A program made the translations under genes and the position numbers. Positions 1-13,680 of a DNA stretch of 50,864 nucleotides are shown in pieces (the stretch's first letter is position 1; each line of letters begins with the position of its first letter). A model generated the notes under the pieces. That model was not told the DNA's origin. It was given only the letters and a program-made list of their open reading frames with translations, and made no database searches. Origin of the DNA: Pelargonium tetragonum (lineage: Eukaryota > Streptophyta > Magnoliopsida > Geraniales > Geraniaceae); the NCBI GenBank assembly GCA_036897445.1, contig JAYMTL010000136.1, positions 1 through 50,864 on the forward strand, given 5' to 3'.

Positions 1-578
1 CCTTCTTTTCTTATGAGCTTTACTTAAAGGGTAGGGGCTCCACCTTTCCTGATAATAACTCTAGCTCTAATGTTACTAGGGTTCTGTAGCTTACTCTTAT
101 GAGCCCTACCGAAGTCTGGACTTATTATAGCCCAGTCTATTAGTATTAATTTAATAGTTATGTATATTACTATGGTAGTTATCTATATCTAGAAAGTTAC
201 ATACGTAATAGATTATTAAGGTGTATTTTTAGCTTGGTTACTGCTATAAATAGTAGGACAGAGCCATAGAAGATTTAATGGTTACTATACCATACCCAAC
301 CGAAGGCATCCTGGGGCAGGTTCATGTTATATACTATATATATCTACATAGACTATGACAGCCAACAACTAGAATTTACTTACCCTGGGAACTCCTCACT
401 CTAATCCCTTACATTTTCTTGCTTTCTAAACCGAAATCCAACAATACAATAAGAGAAAGGAAGCCATTATATCCATCTCATAAGTGGATCTAGAAAAGTC
501 ATAAACAAACAGGGTTACCTCTTTAAAAACTTTCCCTTTCTTTCATTCCTTACTAGACTTCCTAAATACGGACCCTTA

Positions 579-605
579 AAAAAGGAACTGAGAGGCCTCC
601 TTTTT
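579..605. other. Hairpin with A- and T-runs (terminator-like)
   Basis: An 8-bp stem pairs 579-586 (AAAAAGGA) with 598-605 (TCCTTTTT). The 11-nt loop overlaps the small palindrome GAGGCCTC at 592-599. The A-run on one side and T-run on the other give it the form of an intrinsic terminator in either direction. No gene ends beside it, so a termination role is only a guess. Confidence 0.3.
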
Positions 606-1988
606 TTCTTACTAGCTATACCTGCAGGTTATATAACCTGTACTCTGTAGCACTAGCTTACTCTAGACCTCCGCTTAGTAAAAAGCTTATTGTACTTGGA
701 AAGGCTCTACCTTAATGAATACCTCAAGGCTGACTCTTACCTAATATCCTTTTTACTCTCAACTGACTAAGAAAGATAAGAACTTACTTTAACTAAGAAA
801 TTCTAGAATAAGAATACTGTTATCTATATTTGACATTTTAAGCAAAGAAGACTTTCCAAGAGGCTAACGAACAGGAATATGAGAAAGCAACTCCTTATCT
901 TGAAATCTTGAAGAGATAAAAAGAGCCTTATTGAAAGCCAGAACTTGTCAAAATTCCGAGAATACTAAAAAAGAAGCCCCGAACCCTTTACTCTCCCACT
1001 CCCTAGACCCCCTACGCGTACTCCAAACTCTTGTACCTTGTGTAGAATATAACCAGAATTGAGTTACTTTAACATATATTAATAGCTTGGCTTACCTCAT
1101 GAACAAGGGAAGATCTACCGCCTTCTAAAATCCTTGACTTTGAGGGGGACGACTTCCTTTATAATGAGACACGGGACTTATAGTAGGTTTATAAGGAAAA
1201 GGTGCTTTATAAGCCCAAGGGCAACCCTTTTTCAAGAGTATAGCTAGGCAAGAGTAAGAAGTCTTTTTTTAATAATATAAGTTTGTAAGTCCCTTAAAAT
1301 ATGTTGCACTGAAAAGGCAAAGCTCTGATTTAGATATTTAGATTAGAAAGGAATCTGATCCGGTCTCATTTCAATACGCGGGTTACCCAAGAACTTAACC
1401 TAACTAAAGTTTATTTGTATAGTCATAACAGGAGATCCAAAAACTCTCTTAGTGGAAGTACTTTACTCTTAATAAGAGAAAGAATTTTCTAAGCAGGAAA
1501 GCAATTCTGGGTGTTTTGAATAGATAGATACCTAGGGGTGGTTGTAGAGCCATTTGCAGCAGTCGGGCTTATAAAACCTTCAGAATTCCTCCAATCACAA
1601 TAGATCCTAAAAATTTCAAGTGCCGCGGAGGAACTACTATACCCTAATGTGGGTTTTACCTAGTTTAGTCCAAGCTTTATTCTGTCGTTTTTATTCAAGA
1701 GAGTTAAGGAGATTGGGATTCTGTAATAAAGGCTTTGAAGGAATAGTACTTATCTAAAAATACCACTTTATAGTCTAAAAATATCCGGAGTTCTCTAAGG
1801 GCACCAAAACGAGGTTATCATTAATAAAGTTGCAGAATTCTAAGCTAAGGAAGAGCTCCTTTTTATTTATCGACAAACAAGTACGAGGATTCTTGCCACA
1901 ATATCTTACCGAAAATTGCCGAGGGATATTGCTTTTTAATCCGTGAAAGGTAACCCCTTCTAAACTTCAGCTTGGGCTAGGAATCATA

Positions 1989-2024
1989 CTACATTTTATG
2001 AATAAAAAGGCACAAAAAATGTAG
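1989..2024. repeat. Inverted repeat, 9-bp arms
   Basis: CTACATTTT at 1989-1997 pairs perfectly with AAAATGTAG at 2016-2024 across an 18-nt spacer. The arms are AT-rich. A few of this size are expected by chance in 50 kb, so no function is assigned. Confidence 0.35.
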
Positions 2025-2727
2025 AATCACACGCTACTACGGGGTCAAAAGTACGTTATGAAGCACCAAAAGGCTTTACAAATTGCAAAAACTTTGCCTA
2101 TTTTAAACAGTCCAGGAAACCTTGTGTAGAATGTTGTATATAAATTAATAACAATTGCTGACTAATATTTAGCGGATCGGCTCGAATTCAATAGCTTAAA
2201 CTAATAAACTTCAAATGAATTGTTCGTCGATAACCAGGTTTTTTCTTATACAGCCTTAATTGTACTCCCCAAAACCTTTAACTAGAATACGGTAACACAA
2301 GAGTTCTAATCCCATAAAACGGCTTACCGACTTCCTTTCATACTCTTGAGACCTATGCCTAACCTCTTAAGAACTAGATTCTCCTTTTATCTTATCTAAA
2401 CCCCGTTCCTTCGACTCCTTAGCTTAAAGCCGGGGATAAAATATCTATAGGAATTCCTTGAAAATGGAAAAAACTACTCTACATATCTTACTAAAACTTA
2501 ATAAGTGGAACTAGAAAAAACTTTTGAAAACGGGGAATATTAGATACTGAAAACTTTGTAAAAATACATCCCTTAAAATAAAAAGGGGCTGGAAATGTCT
2601 ACTGAATTACGGTTTACCCCTTTACTTTTATTATACTTTATAATGAAACAGTTTCGAAAAGCTAGCTTTAGAGGAATCCTTTATTAGAACTTAAGTTATT
2701 ATCTAATCTTACATCTATAAAGTTTTT

Positions 2728-2753
2728 AGGTACCTCGTAAGGTGCCTTTTTTT
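2728..2753 (+). terminator. Terminator-like hairpin with T-run
   Basis: AGGTACC (2728-2734) pairs with GGTGCCT (2741-2747) as a 7-bp stem with one T-G wobble and a 6-nt loop. A run of Ts follows at once (2747-2753). This has the shape of a Rho-independent terminator on the + strand. There is no recognisable gene upstream, so it may be only one of the many small GC-bearing hairpins in this DNA. Confidence 0.3.
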
Positions 2754-5700
2754 ATACCGAGTTTGAGGTTAATATTTCATACGTTTTCCATTATTTACCC
2801 TTTTTCTTCTTCGATTTACCTCCATAAGTCCCTCTTCTTTCTAGGTGTTAACTTGTTTAAAGTATCATAAGGGTCTGTGAATTAAGGATAATTGTAGTTA
2901 TACTGCTTTTACAGAAACTTATACCTACCGTTTTGACTTCCGCCCAATAACCTCAATTCTGATACATTAGACTTTAGAACCTCTGCATTATTCTACCTTC
3001 ATATATTTGTAAACTTGTACCTGAAACCTACCCTTTTTTTATAACTAAAAAGTTCCGCTTTAAACTTCTCACCTTTGTTGTAAGTAATAAAGCGGTTTAC
3101 CCTAAAAAGAAAATTTGAAATACTAAAGACTATAGAACTCTTCAAAAGACCTTATTCCTCTTTGAGCTTGTGTTATATAGGCACTGTAAAAACAGACGAC
3201 ACTTAAGAGCCCGCAATAGTACAGGATTTTAAAGGCTTTAAGAGGCAGAAGTTGCTTTTTCTTATATTTCTGGGGATTCAGTAAACAATACAGAACACAG
3301 ATACTCTTTAACTTAACCCCCTTCACTATTTGCCCTTTTTATCTTTCTATTTCCAAAGCACTCTTCCTTATACCAACTTTTACCTAAAAATACTAGACGA
3401 GTTTTCCTTGAAAAGAGGACTCTTTTGCAAGAACTGCCGGGATCTAGATATAGGATTTATCTGTCCTGTCGCTAATCTAAGAGTTAAAAGATCAAGCTAT
3501 GAAGTATACGATAAAGGAAACCCCACTAATCGAAAGAGAAGTTCACGTGTAAGCACGTACCCTATAAATTAAGCGACTCAGTGTTTTACACTTTTTTAAG
3601 CAGGATTTCCCTCATTTATAGTCTAAGATTTTGCACCGTTGGATTATACTAAAGTACTCTAACACCCTTATTATTAAGGTAAGGAAGAGGCCAGCAGTTA
3701 CAACAAAAAAACTCTTGGATAAAGTTCTCACAATGTTTCACAAATATCTTTTAAAGATTAACAGGAAATAGGGTTACTTGCATTCGGGTTTATCTTGTGG
3801 TAACTCCAAGAGGGGAACCCAGTTACAAAGTCTTTCGCAAGTTCTTTTAAGCCCGCTAATAGAATAGAAAAAAATCCTGTACTCCGTATAAACCCCTGCC
3901 GAATAATAATATCGAAAGTAACTAGGAACAAATATACAAGCCTTAAAAACAAAGACACTTATCTTATATAGATATAGAAAGAAAAAAGTGGCGTTGCGCT
4001 TATAAAGCATTGCATGTGATATTACAAAAAAGGAGCCCCTATAGGATTAGTTGAGAGTTGTAGGAGACGGAGTAAGATTTTAATAACTTAATTGATAGAA
4101 CTAAATTAAACTGATTAAGAAACCTTTGAATGAAAACTATAAAAGTTATTGCCTATATTAAGGTTATAGGGCTGCCTTTTAGGTAGAAAGACTTTTTAGG
4201 TTAATAAGGAGGCTTATTTATGGGGGTCTTGAGAGAGTAAAAAAGTGAAAGGCCCTTTTTTGTTTACTGTATAACTGTAATATAAGGCTAAAGAGGGTTC
4301 GCAGTTAATGCTTTTCTATAATTCTTGCGCTATATCTATATATAATCTAGGGGAAATTATCCAGAAGTTTACCTCTTAACTAGAAATTCCGTACTCTAAA
4401 TTTTCTTATTTAATGATTTATAATATCGGCCTTTCTTTATACATACTTACTTATAGGAAAGTGCTTTTCAATACAATGTTAATTACTAGTATCGTGCAGA
4501 TGTACTAATAGGGACCCTGTTCTGTATTACAAAGAGGAGTAAAGGGAATACCCTACCTCACACTTTATGTAGGCAAACCCTGTTTTATGTGTCATTGATG
4601 AAGTCTATAATCCGGAAATTCTTCGAGTTGAACACCATAACTAAAAGCTATCTTAAGAAAAACAAAGCACAGACTAAACCTTATCAGGTAAATCAAATAT
4701 AAAACTTACTCTAAAAAATTAGACTTTTCTCGGTTAATTTTATTTAAATATATGGTAAAAAATCCCAGTATAATTTTGTCCAACCCCTCGCCTATAAATT
4801 TTTAGATACTCCTAATTTAGGTTTGGGACTAATTTATTTGTATTAAGAATAAAGGCTTTTTATCCAGTACCACTAAATAAAGGAAGAGCGCTTAGTTTAG
4901 AATAAGGGGAAGCAAAAAAGCCTTTAGAAGTTTATAAATGCTCTGCTCATTTTATTATTGAAGACGTAACCCTCTGTATTTAAGATTAAGAGAACCCCCT
5001 TTTCTTATACCAAAAACTATGAATTCTTTATTTAAATAATAGCTAGGTCTTACTTTACTTAATATGAAAAGTACTGAGATCTTGGGACTTTCCTCAGCTG
5101 AAGCAGGAGATATAGTATTAAGCTTTTTGGTTAGTTTACATTTGATTAAAGCGAGCTCCAAATAAGTTAAGTAGGGATCCCCGATGTTACTTTTTACGAG
5201 TATTCTTAATAACGTCCGGGGCGGGTAGTTGAAAAAGATGTCTAGTGGTGCGAAAGACCCGGTTTCTATATACTTCAGCTTTTTTCATAAGGATTTAATT
5301 ATTTGGAGTCTTTTTGCTATTAGTGGATGCTTTTTTACACTTGTTTTCAATTTCAATTTCATATAAATTCAAGCGAAGGCTTAGAAAAAAAGATAACTGC
5401 CGCTATAAAAAAGATTTTAAGGTCCTTTTTAAATTGGATGCGTTTTTGAATCCTTGACTTTAACCGTACACAAGTATGTAAATAGACTTGCTATTTGATA
5501 AAAAAAAAGAGGGAGCCTAAATTTTCGTAAATTGCACTTACAGAGCCTAACTAAGTATAAAGGAGAAATTAACCAAAACTGCGGAAATAACGGGGTTTAT
5601 CCTCACAAAAGCAGCATCCCTTTACTACAAAAAATATTAAAAATGAGATTCCCTATTGATATAAATAAATGAAAGCGCGGCTGCCTAGCAGAATTGGGGG

Positions 5701-6482
5701 TGCCCCTATAATTGAAAGGGTAGCTTAATCTAAGCCGCTCAAAAGTATCCGAAGCTTTACCTTTGTGTGTGAGCTCTAACTAGGGCGAACGAAGAAATAA
5801 TTACTCTTTTAACAGGGTTGTGCCTTTATTTTATATTCTACTGTCCCAAAGAGGATTTTTGTATAATGCTATCACGATTCCACAAGGCTTAAAAGATCTG
5901 AGCGCATTTAGAATAGAGTTTCCAGTTTAGGATGTATAAAACTGAAATTAAGGAAAAAAGATAGTACAACTCCTGTTTTGTTTAGCAAGAGTAGGTTCCT
6001 TGAATTAGTGTAATAAAACTAAGCTAACTAAAAACTTCTTTATAAGCCTGCTTGAGATGCGCAAAAAGTTCTATTTTTTCTTTTTTCTCTAATCTCAAAA
6101 ATGAGGGCACAAGGCATACCTAATAGTTACAAAAACTCGGGAAACTTTTTTAGGTTCATAGAGAGGGAAAAGCCGCGTTAGTTTAGTAAAGGAGATTCCA
6201 TGGAAAAACTGTCAAAACAGCTTAGTCAACTCAGTGGTCGTAGGCCCCTAAGTACTGTGTACTGTAAAAGTTTAACTTTCAGGAGACTTGTGTAAGTCTA
6301 GTCTGTAGAGGTGTTTAAAAAATTACGTTACCATTCTCTAGTATAAAATAGAGGCAGGAGTTATCCTCTCAGGTAAAGAGAATCTAAGAGACTTTTTTTA
6401 GTACATAAAACAAGGAGCTCCAACTACAACTAAGAGACCACAGCCTTGCTTTAGGGGTTCCCTACTAGTAGAAAATTCGTAA

Positions 6483-7005
6483 TAGAAGAAAGCAATAACT
6501 AATAAAATTAGGAGAAGATTTTCTAAAACAACAGCACCCTTAACTTAAGAGGAGTAAGAGCAAAACCGTTAAGAAAAACGCATTTTAAAAGTAAGGAGTA
6601 ATTACTCTTTGGACAGTCCAACAAGAATTAAGCAACTCGGCTTTGAATTGAGCATCCTAAGGGGTCCTTACTCAGAATCTATTAAATTTTGCACTCCGTG
6701 TCTATCTAATTACAACTATAATAGGCGTGTAGATCCGCAGTGCCCCTTAAAGTACAAGAGGGAAGACTCTGCTAAAGTATCTAAACTTATTAGGCAAGAG
6801 GATTATGAATTAGAGCTTGAGATTAGGAAATTAGACTTTTATAGAGTACTTACAGGTTTAACCGAGTATCCTATCAAATAAGGAAAAACGGATATATAGC
6901 ACGAATTTTTTTCAATACCAAATTCTTTTTCATTTACTCAGCGAAAATCTTAAAAAGAATACACTAAATCTTTTTGTTCTTTTTTAAACCTTATAATCAA
7001 AAAGT
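6483..7005 (+). pseudogene. Coding-like stretch of unknown identity
   Basis: One + frame stays mostly open here. Its longest uninterrupted part is about 100 codons, with a usable TTG start at 6609 and an end at 6881 (90 codons). The translation begins Lys/Arg-rich, then has a Cys-containing middle (FCTPCLSNYNYN and a further Cys about ten residues on), then a charged part with several Glu/Lys pairs (KLIRQEDYELELEIRK). Past the stop the same frame continues for some 40 further codons with few interruptions. No ribosome binding site is evident and I recognise no domain. A 100-codon frame is borderline for chance at this composition, so this may be a decayed gene piece or noise. Confidence 0.2.
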
Positions 7006-7523
7006 CAAAAAATTAATAAATAATTAGGTACTAACAAAACATGACTTTACTTGGATAAACCCCAACTAAGGATTGCCTATATTATGGGCTCTCTTGTAGT
7101 GATTAGGAATAGCATATCACAAACCCTTGTAAGCTTGTAAGAAAGAGCTCTTTCTTTTTATGGGCTCGCTTAGCAAACCGCCCCTTTTGTTATTGGTTCA
7201 ATTCCAACTGTTATACCTGATACCAGTATTTAAGGTAATATGGCTAAGATAGTACGGAAAGCACTTAATTTATATTATTAGGAAGACCTGAACTATCTTT
7301 CCTTAAATAGAAAATAAAGAATATAAAGAAAAGCAATAGAAATATCTATAATAAAAGAAAGCCCTGCTAAACTAAATAAACTAAAGTTGTATAAATTTAT
7401 AAAAGGGGAGTGCCCTGAGTCTTATTCCGTAGACAAAACGCGATTTTAAACATTTTTCGCAATTCAATAAGAAGGGACAGCATACCCTGTAATTGGAGAT
7501 ACACAAAGAAACTTCTTTTTATT

Positions 7524-7545
7524 AAGAATGTTAGCTAACATTCTT
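7524..7545. repeat. Perfect 22-bp palindrome
   Basis: AAGAATGTTAGCTAACATTC followed by TT reads identically on both strands, with no loop and symmetry centred on the AGCT. Only about 0.03 such palindromes would be expected by chance in a window of this size and composition. It could be a dimeric protein-binding site or a cruciform. It lies 35 bp upstream of a short frame at 7580, but no link is shown. Confidence 0.7.
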
Positions 7546-9175
7546 CAATTTACTTTCGGATACCCTTTTAGAACAAGGAGTGTTCCTACCCTTTGTGTTT
7601 GGAAGTTTTCTACCACTCCTAAAAAAGCTAATTCTTATCCTTTTCCTAATACAACTAACCGGAAAAAGGGCTCTACCTCGCGCTTTCTTTGTCAATAAGT
7701 TTAGACTCCCCAAATGCCTAAGGCTCTTCACTACTTTTTTTAAAGGCCGGTCCTACTTTACAGGGAAAACCCATTACGACATATTAACTATTATTTAAAA
7801 GAACAAACTTTAACAGTATATACTATAACTTAAAAGCAACTTTAGTGGGCTCCTTACTCTTAGATAACCGTGAAAAACGTATAGCACCAAAAGTATGAGT
7901 TACAAAACCTTACCTCTAACCTAAATAGACTTTTATATTAGTGTTACCACCCGCACTTATACTTCTTTACTGGAAACCCAGAAACAGAAGAACCACAAAA
8001 GCAACCCCATTTAGACTTCAATTGCCGGACTGCTTAAATTTATACTAAATCCTAAAACCGAATTGCTTTATTCAAAAGACTCTATTAGAAATCCATATCA
8101 AGGAATCCTGCAGATTTTTTAAAGGAAATTTGTTATAAAAATTTGGTGGGAAAGGATAACCTTAGTAATAGAGGAAACCGGCTTCTTTGAGTCAAATGGA
8201 GAGAATTTAGAACTATCGCGCCTCGCCTGCAATATAATAAAAAACTTAACTTACTTATTTTTCCGGTTGTTATACTCTGATTAAAATACCCGGGGTCCAT
8301 AAAGGAGAAGTCAAGCTGCAAAATACCTTATATCTAGAAACTTGACATCAAAAAGACAACAGGGGATACTTTTTTAAGGACCTCTTTTACTATTACAGAG
8401 GGCCCCGGAGAGCTTTGGCGACCTCCTTAACTTATAACTGGTGGACTTCTTAAGGGGATACTCCTCTATATATAGAGGAATAGGAGCTTATTAGGATAGG
8501 GCGCTTCTTAGGGGCTGAAAAGCAAGTGTACTTATCTTCTTATTGTATTAGTCCTTCTACCCAAAAACATTCGAAGAGGGTTAACGCAAAATAGATAGTC
8601 TTATTAAAGTATAGCCAATCTCACACTACAACAGCAACAAAGGCTTTAAACTCTTGCTTTCATACTAAAAAATCGTAAAAATACCTAACCTCGTAAACTA
8701 TAACCCAAATTCTTAATGACTTTTTTATCGACTTATTCTTTTGTAGAGGATACCTCTAAAAGTCTTTGTTGCTTGGGTATTTGAAGGGTATACTATAGTA
8801 GCAAGTTATTTTTAAGTTTTTATTAAGCAAAAGTAAGCTATCTATAAACAATAGAAGAATCCGGAAACCTTTAAGTGCGTTGTATTCAGCAAAGCAATAG
8901 GAAATAAACATCAATTCGTGAGTAAAGCTTTTAAAAAAAGAATGACCAATCTACTGTATACTTTAAGGGAAAGCTGCGTTTTACACAGTATTCTTTTGAA
9001 ACAGGGAGCTCCCTACTTACTTTCAGCTTCTAACTAAGGAGTAACAAGAATAGAGGCGCCTTATAATAGAAAACCCATTAGGTATTTAGCAATCCCCTAT
9101 AAAATATTAAAGAGCAAACTACAAGACTCTAAATTGCTTTATATACTAAAATTTAATAAAGCACCCCCACTAAGA

Positions 9176-9197
9176 ATTTTCTATTTATATAGAAAAT
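9176..9197. repeat. Hairpin, 9-bp stem
   Basis: ATTTTCTAT (9176-9184) pairs perfectly with ATAGAAAAT (9189-9197) around a TTAT loop. It is entirely AT-rich except for one pair, so it is weak and possibly accidental. Confidence 0.35.
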
Positions 9198-12100
9198 AAG
9201 TCTCGCTAATTTGACGAAATGTAAAGTAACCCCTAGAGAGATTATGGACACCTTAAAATAGCACCTACCCAAAAAGTTTTGCTAGAACATTATCCTTTTA
9301 GAATCCGTAAAAATACCTAGTATTTACCGCGAGTAACGGGAGAGGGTAAGGTCCTTCAATACCAAAACTGAAGAGAACGCTTGTACTAGAAGAACGAATT
9401 TTATTATATAAAGAGTAAAAGCAAAGGCTAGTAAGGAAAGCCCTACTTATTTTACTTTTAAATCCCTGTTCTTGTAGTTAACTTGACCCTTAGTAAGTAG
9501 AGATTCTTTCTTATCTGAGTCATTTTTTAGTTAACAAAGGAAAGCTTTCCCTGTTAAAAAGGAGATCTTTCTCAGTCTTAGTAACTAAGGGCGCCCAATG
9601 TATTACAGTCTTATATAGTACGTGGAACCAATGTCTTATAAATAAAAGGGTTTTAGTCCTCAATCCTTTTTAGTGAGTCTTTACTGGAAAGTATTAACTT
9701 AAAAAGCTAATATCTTCTATTGTCCAATTCCCTTCAAGTCCCTACCTAATTAACAAGGAAAGACTAAAAGTTTCTACCTGTAAGTTTCTTTAAAATTGAA
9801 AAGGTAATAATTAAAAAGTAAGTTAAGAGTCGCACTTTAGTTGTTGTCTTTCTTTTATAAGTTTACGGAGGATACTATGAGGATATCAATCCTAGTTAGA
9901 GTGCCATTCCGGAGCAGGTTTTCCCGGATTTACAGGCATAGATCCTTAACCTTAATATCTTGTAAGGGGTTTCTTATTAGATACCAGATTTGGGGTTTTT
10001 TCCACATTTTAAGAACATTTATCCTTTTTAATTCTGTATTTGTCTTATAAACATTTAGTAGCGTTTTTACCCTGGGACGCTCCCGAGTTAGAAGAACCCT
10101 GGGAAGAATAGGAATTTTCAATATTCATACTTTTCAGTTCTTGCACTACGAGGCCTCAAGGTCCTTTTTAGTCGGAAAATTCCATACCTAGGAAGACACG
10201 GATACTTCTAGAATTTTTCTTTCGGCAATTTATGTGTCCTTAAGTGTTCCGAATGGAAAGTGGAGCCTTATTGCATTGATAAAGACTTCTTAGCGTCGGA
10301 TATTGTACTTATTTCCTAATACCAAATAGGAGCCCTTTGCTATTTTAGGCTTATAATTTTATAACGTTTAGATAAACGAAGCTCAAGACCACTTCTAGTA
10401 TTTCGGTAAAGGCCCCTAAGTGATACAGATAGAAACTGACCGGGGATAGACCCCTTCTACTTAGCGCAAACCATAAGTTTTATTATTTTCATTATTTGCC
10501 ACAGAGCTCTACGAACTGCTTTAACCCCTAATCTTTTTATACCTCCAATAACAATTAATCTACAGCTAAGTTCAGGGAATTTTTCCTTTTTAATAAAGCT
10601 TTCTCTTTTCCAGGAGATACACTTTTGTAATTAAACTCTCCTGAGGAATCCAGTAATGGAGATACCAGCATATCTTTTCTTTTTAGTTTTAATCCTACAC
10701 CCATATCACTAGAAGAACCCGCTATATTACTGTAGAATATCTTACGTAACTCCCGCATAACTAAGTATAAAAAAGAGAGCGGTCAAAGGATAATTAGACA
10801 CAATGAGATTTGAGTATCCATATGTTTATAAGCCGTTAATTTATCGTCAGTAAGCGAGGGGTTTCCTGAGTGAATAGAACCTAAAAGAATTTTATCGGTT
10901 CAAAATAGTAGACCTCGTGACAGTTCGGGTAGCTGGACAAGATTGAAGGTTTCAGGAATAACTAAACTATAATAACTATTATCATGTAAAGGAGCTATTC
11001 TACTTATGTTATATTAGAGAAAGAGCAAAGACTTTAACCGGCGCCAAAGATTCCATTTGAACTACTCTCTTCCTTTTAGAAAAGCTTAGAGTTTCGTTTA
11101 CTTACAAGAGTTGTGCCTTATTACTATAATGAAAAGCAGGGCGTGCAATTTTATTAAATTGTGAAATTGGCAGAGCTTTGGGCATAGGGAAAAATCTGTA
11201 GCTATGCTTTATTTACTTTTTATATAGAACGGCGGTATAAACTACGGGGGTGGGTAGACATGGACTAGTTACCCCTTTTGCTTACGTGAGCCTATATAAT
11301 ATATAATAAGGGTCCCTTTGAATTCAGAGGCAAGATTGATTTGGATTAAACACGGAAACTTAAGCAAAAAACTTAACAATAAGTGCTAATTTGAACCTAT
11401 ACTCCCCAGTTATTCCGCAATTCCCTTAAATGTTAAGATTTCGCAGGGACCTCCTTAGTTTATAGTTTACAAAGTTTTTGGCTCTAATGTACGCAAGAAT
11501 TCTAACTCTGAAAAGTTTCCTAATATGGCTCGATGGAAAATACACCTTTATATCTTTGCTCATAAAAGCCTGCTAAGAGCCCTTGCTTGGTATCTACCTT
11601 TTGCATAAGCATTTAAATATTAAGCATACCAGGAAACTTCTGAACAGAGGTACCTTAACTGCGCAAGAGTTTACCTTTAGGTAGGTGTCCTGAACTTTGC
11701 TTCTCCTTAGTAGCAGGTAAGTACAGAGTGTGTAAATTCCCTTGTATCGCGCGGATTCGCCTTATATTATTTTTAGAACTTTCTTTAAAGCGCCCCTCAA
11801 ATTTCTTGTACTTTGTAATATGCAGAAAAGGTCCTTAAGAATATACAGGTTCGGGTGCGGGCATTCTTTACCTCCTAGATCTGGGAGTTATCCTTAGCGA
11901 GTCCGATTTAGAGTACTATACAGGAAAAGCTATGCATAAGCCATAGAGTACTCACTGAGTTTAGTCTTTAGGAATACTCAGAAAAAAAGTCAGAAAAGTC
12001 AAGGTTTCTATAAAAAAATCTAAGTACTGCCCTCAACGGCTTACAACTTTAATTAAGATTCCAAATGAAATTAGGGACGGGATCTTCCTTGAAATTTTTT

Positions 12101-13519
12101 TAGCACTTCTCGCTACGACATATGGGTAGGAAAAAGTTAAAGTACTTTTTCAGTACGAGCAGTTAAATAAGAATTTAGAATACAGAGAACTTGAAGTATA
12201 GGAACTACTCTATTTAGCTTGTATTTTTGTTTTAACTAAGAACAGAGTTTATAAGTATTCTCTAGATTAGTCAAGCTGAAAAGCATATTAAAAAATGAGA
12301 ATCTACTAGGCGCGCGAGATAGAAACTGAACAGACAATTGCCTTGAGTCTATCTAGTTAGTACTATAAAGAATGCAATATAGGCAGCCTAATTTATACTA
12401 CTCACTCTTTCTTCTTTTCACGTTAACCAAAAAAGTTGATATCAGCCATCCTGGAAAGCTCTTTTACACACTGCAGAATTACTTAATTTAATAGAGAATT
12501 TTATATCCTATTATAGATAGAGGAGTTCCTAACTAAGGAATTTTTAGAGCGCAAGAATAATTACAGGAATTCCACAAGTTCAAAGTGACTTAATTTGAAA
12601 AAAATTAGACTTTAATTAGAAAGTTCTCTCTTTCAAAACTCTTTGGCACGAGCTATCCTTTTTAGATCCCTACAAGGCTCAACTACACTAGATTTTTCTT
12701 AAAAAAGAGTAACCCGTATGACATAGTAGTTAACTAACTTGCTCCAAACTTTCTTTCCTAACTTTAAAGCTGTATTTATTCCTACAAAATCCGGGATTCC
12801 GGCTAAGGTAAGGGTATATATAAAATCTAATAAGGGGGAGTTCTGATCTATCTTAACTTCTTTTTAACAGATACGATTAAAGGGCGGTATCCCTATAAAA
12901 GTAAGCCAAAGGCTCTTACCAAATACGAATTTGACTTTATGCTACTAAAGACTGCAAAACTTCAAACAGGTACTGGATTTCATTTCACGGAGTTCCTGTG
13001 GAAGTTAAGGGTGAAAACCTACCTTTGTTATTTATGTAACAATTTCCGTCAAAGAATCTAGAAATCTGCCGGTGATTTTGATTTTTATGTATTATATATC
13101 AGAGCCCTATAGCATAGACTTATCTACTTTGTAAGGGGTTTTAACAAAAGTTATGTTTTCAGTTTAATTCCTCTTAAAATATATTATTAAAAACCTTTTT
13201 TGACACTTAGGTTTAGAATACAGTATTAAAAGAAGGAAGATCCGGCGCATAGTCAATAGGAATAAAAAGACAAAGGGATACCTCAAAGCGGAGTTCTTAA
13301 TTCATTGTATTAATTGTGTTCTTTAGCGAACTAATAAAGTCTCTGCAAAGGAGGGGTATAATAAAAGGGCCCTGGGAATTCTAGTAAATCACAAAAAGTT
13401 GTTGAAGCTTGTGGTCAGCTTCTCTAGTTTATTAAAAAGTTTTTACTATAGCACGACTTGAACCCACTTTAACTTAAAAAGCGAAAGATTTTACAAGCGC
13501 CTAGATTTTCCCGCAATTC

Positions 13520-13680
13520 TTAAGTATTTCCTTACTCGTTTAAACGCCTTTTCTCTTTATAACACTTGAAGAGGGGTCCCCCTTAGCATTTAACAGAGTC
13601 TCTTTTCTATATATAATAGATATAAGGATACGCTTATAAAGCTCACGTAAGCAGGAGTGCTTCTCCCTAGGAGGGATTTT
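13520..13680 (+). repeat. Diverged dispersed repeat, copy A
   Basis: This segment aligns by eye with 30402-30580. Shared blocks occur in the same order: TATTCGTTTA-like text, a GC cluster (GAGGGGTCCCCC here, ACAGGGGGTC in the other), CATTTAACAGA, CTTTTCTAT, AATAGATATA, GGATAC, then GCAGGAGTGCTTCTC ending in a GAGG. Identity over the core (13571-13676) is roughly 70% with a few small gaps. It does not read as protein in any consistent frame, so a noncoding repeat or a structured RNA remnant are both possible. Confidence 0.6.

Larger units (their letters stand above)
1..6480. other. Unrecognised AT-rich stretch, no gene seen
   Basis: I read both strands and found no protein motif, tRNA, rRNA string or mobile-element part. 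Open frames here reach about 80 codons (for example 3330-3572 on +), which is within chance for this composition. What can be supported are local structures: a terminator-like hairpin near 579-605, an inverted repeat at 1989-2024 and a hairpin with a T-run at 2728-2753. Short GG...CC palindromes such as GGGATCCCC at 5174-5182 occur throughout. Confidence 0.6.
7010..13515. other. Unrecognised AT-rich stretch with many short palindromes
   Basis: No gene or RNA motif was recognised. A frame of 72 codons at 7580-7798 (+, GTG start) translates to a hydrophobic front half and a basic back half. The opposite strand is open over nearly the same span (7531-7731), so neither can be preferred. The stretch is dense in small perfect palindromes: 7524-7545 (22 bp), GGGAGCTCCC at 9004-9013, AGGCGCCT at 9054-9061, GGAAAGCTTTCC at 9539-9550 and GGGCGCCC at 9589-9596. 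Confidence 0.55.

Noticed and set aside
7531-7798. Opposed frames of 66 and 72 codons on the two strands
   Set aside because: Both strands are open over the same span, as a locally stop-poor sequence would give. Nothing favours either as a gene.
9975-9995. Small-subunit rRNA-like string (ATTAGATACC)
   Set aside because: The match is ten bases only and the following bases do not fit the rRNA core.
12140-12175. Large-subunit rRNA sarcin-ricin-like string (AGTACGAGCAG)
   Set aside because: The match stops after eight bases and no other rRNA core motif is nearby.
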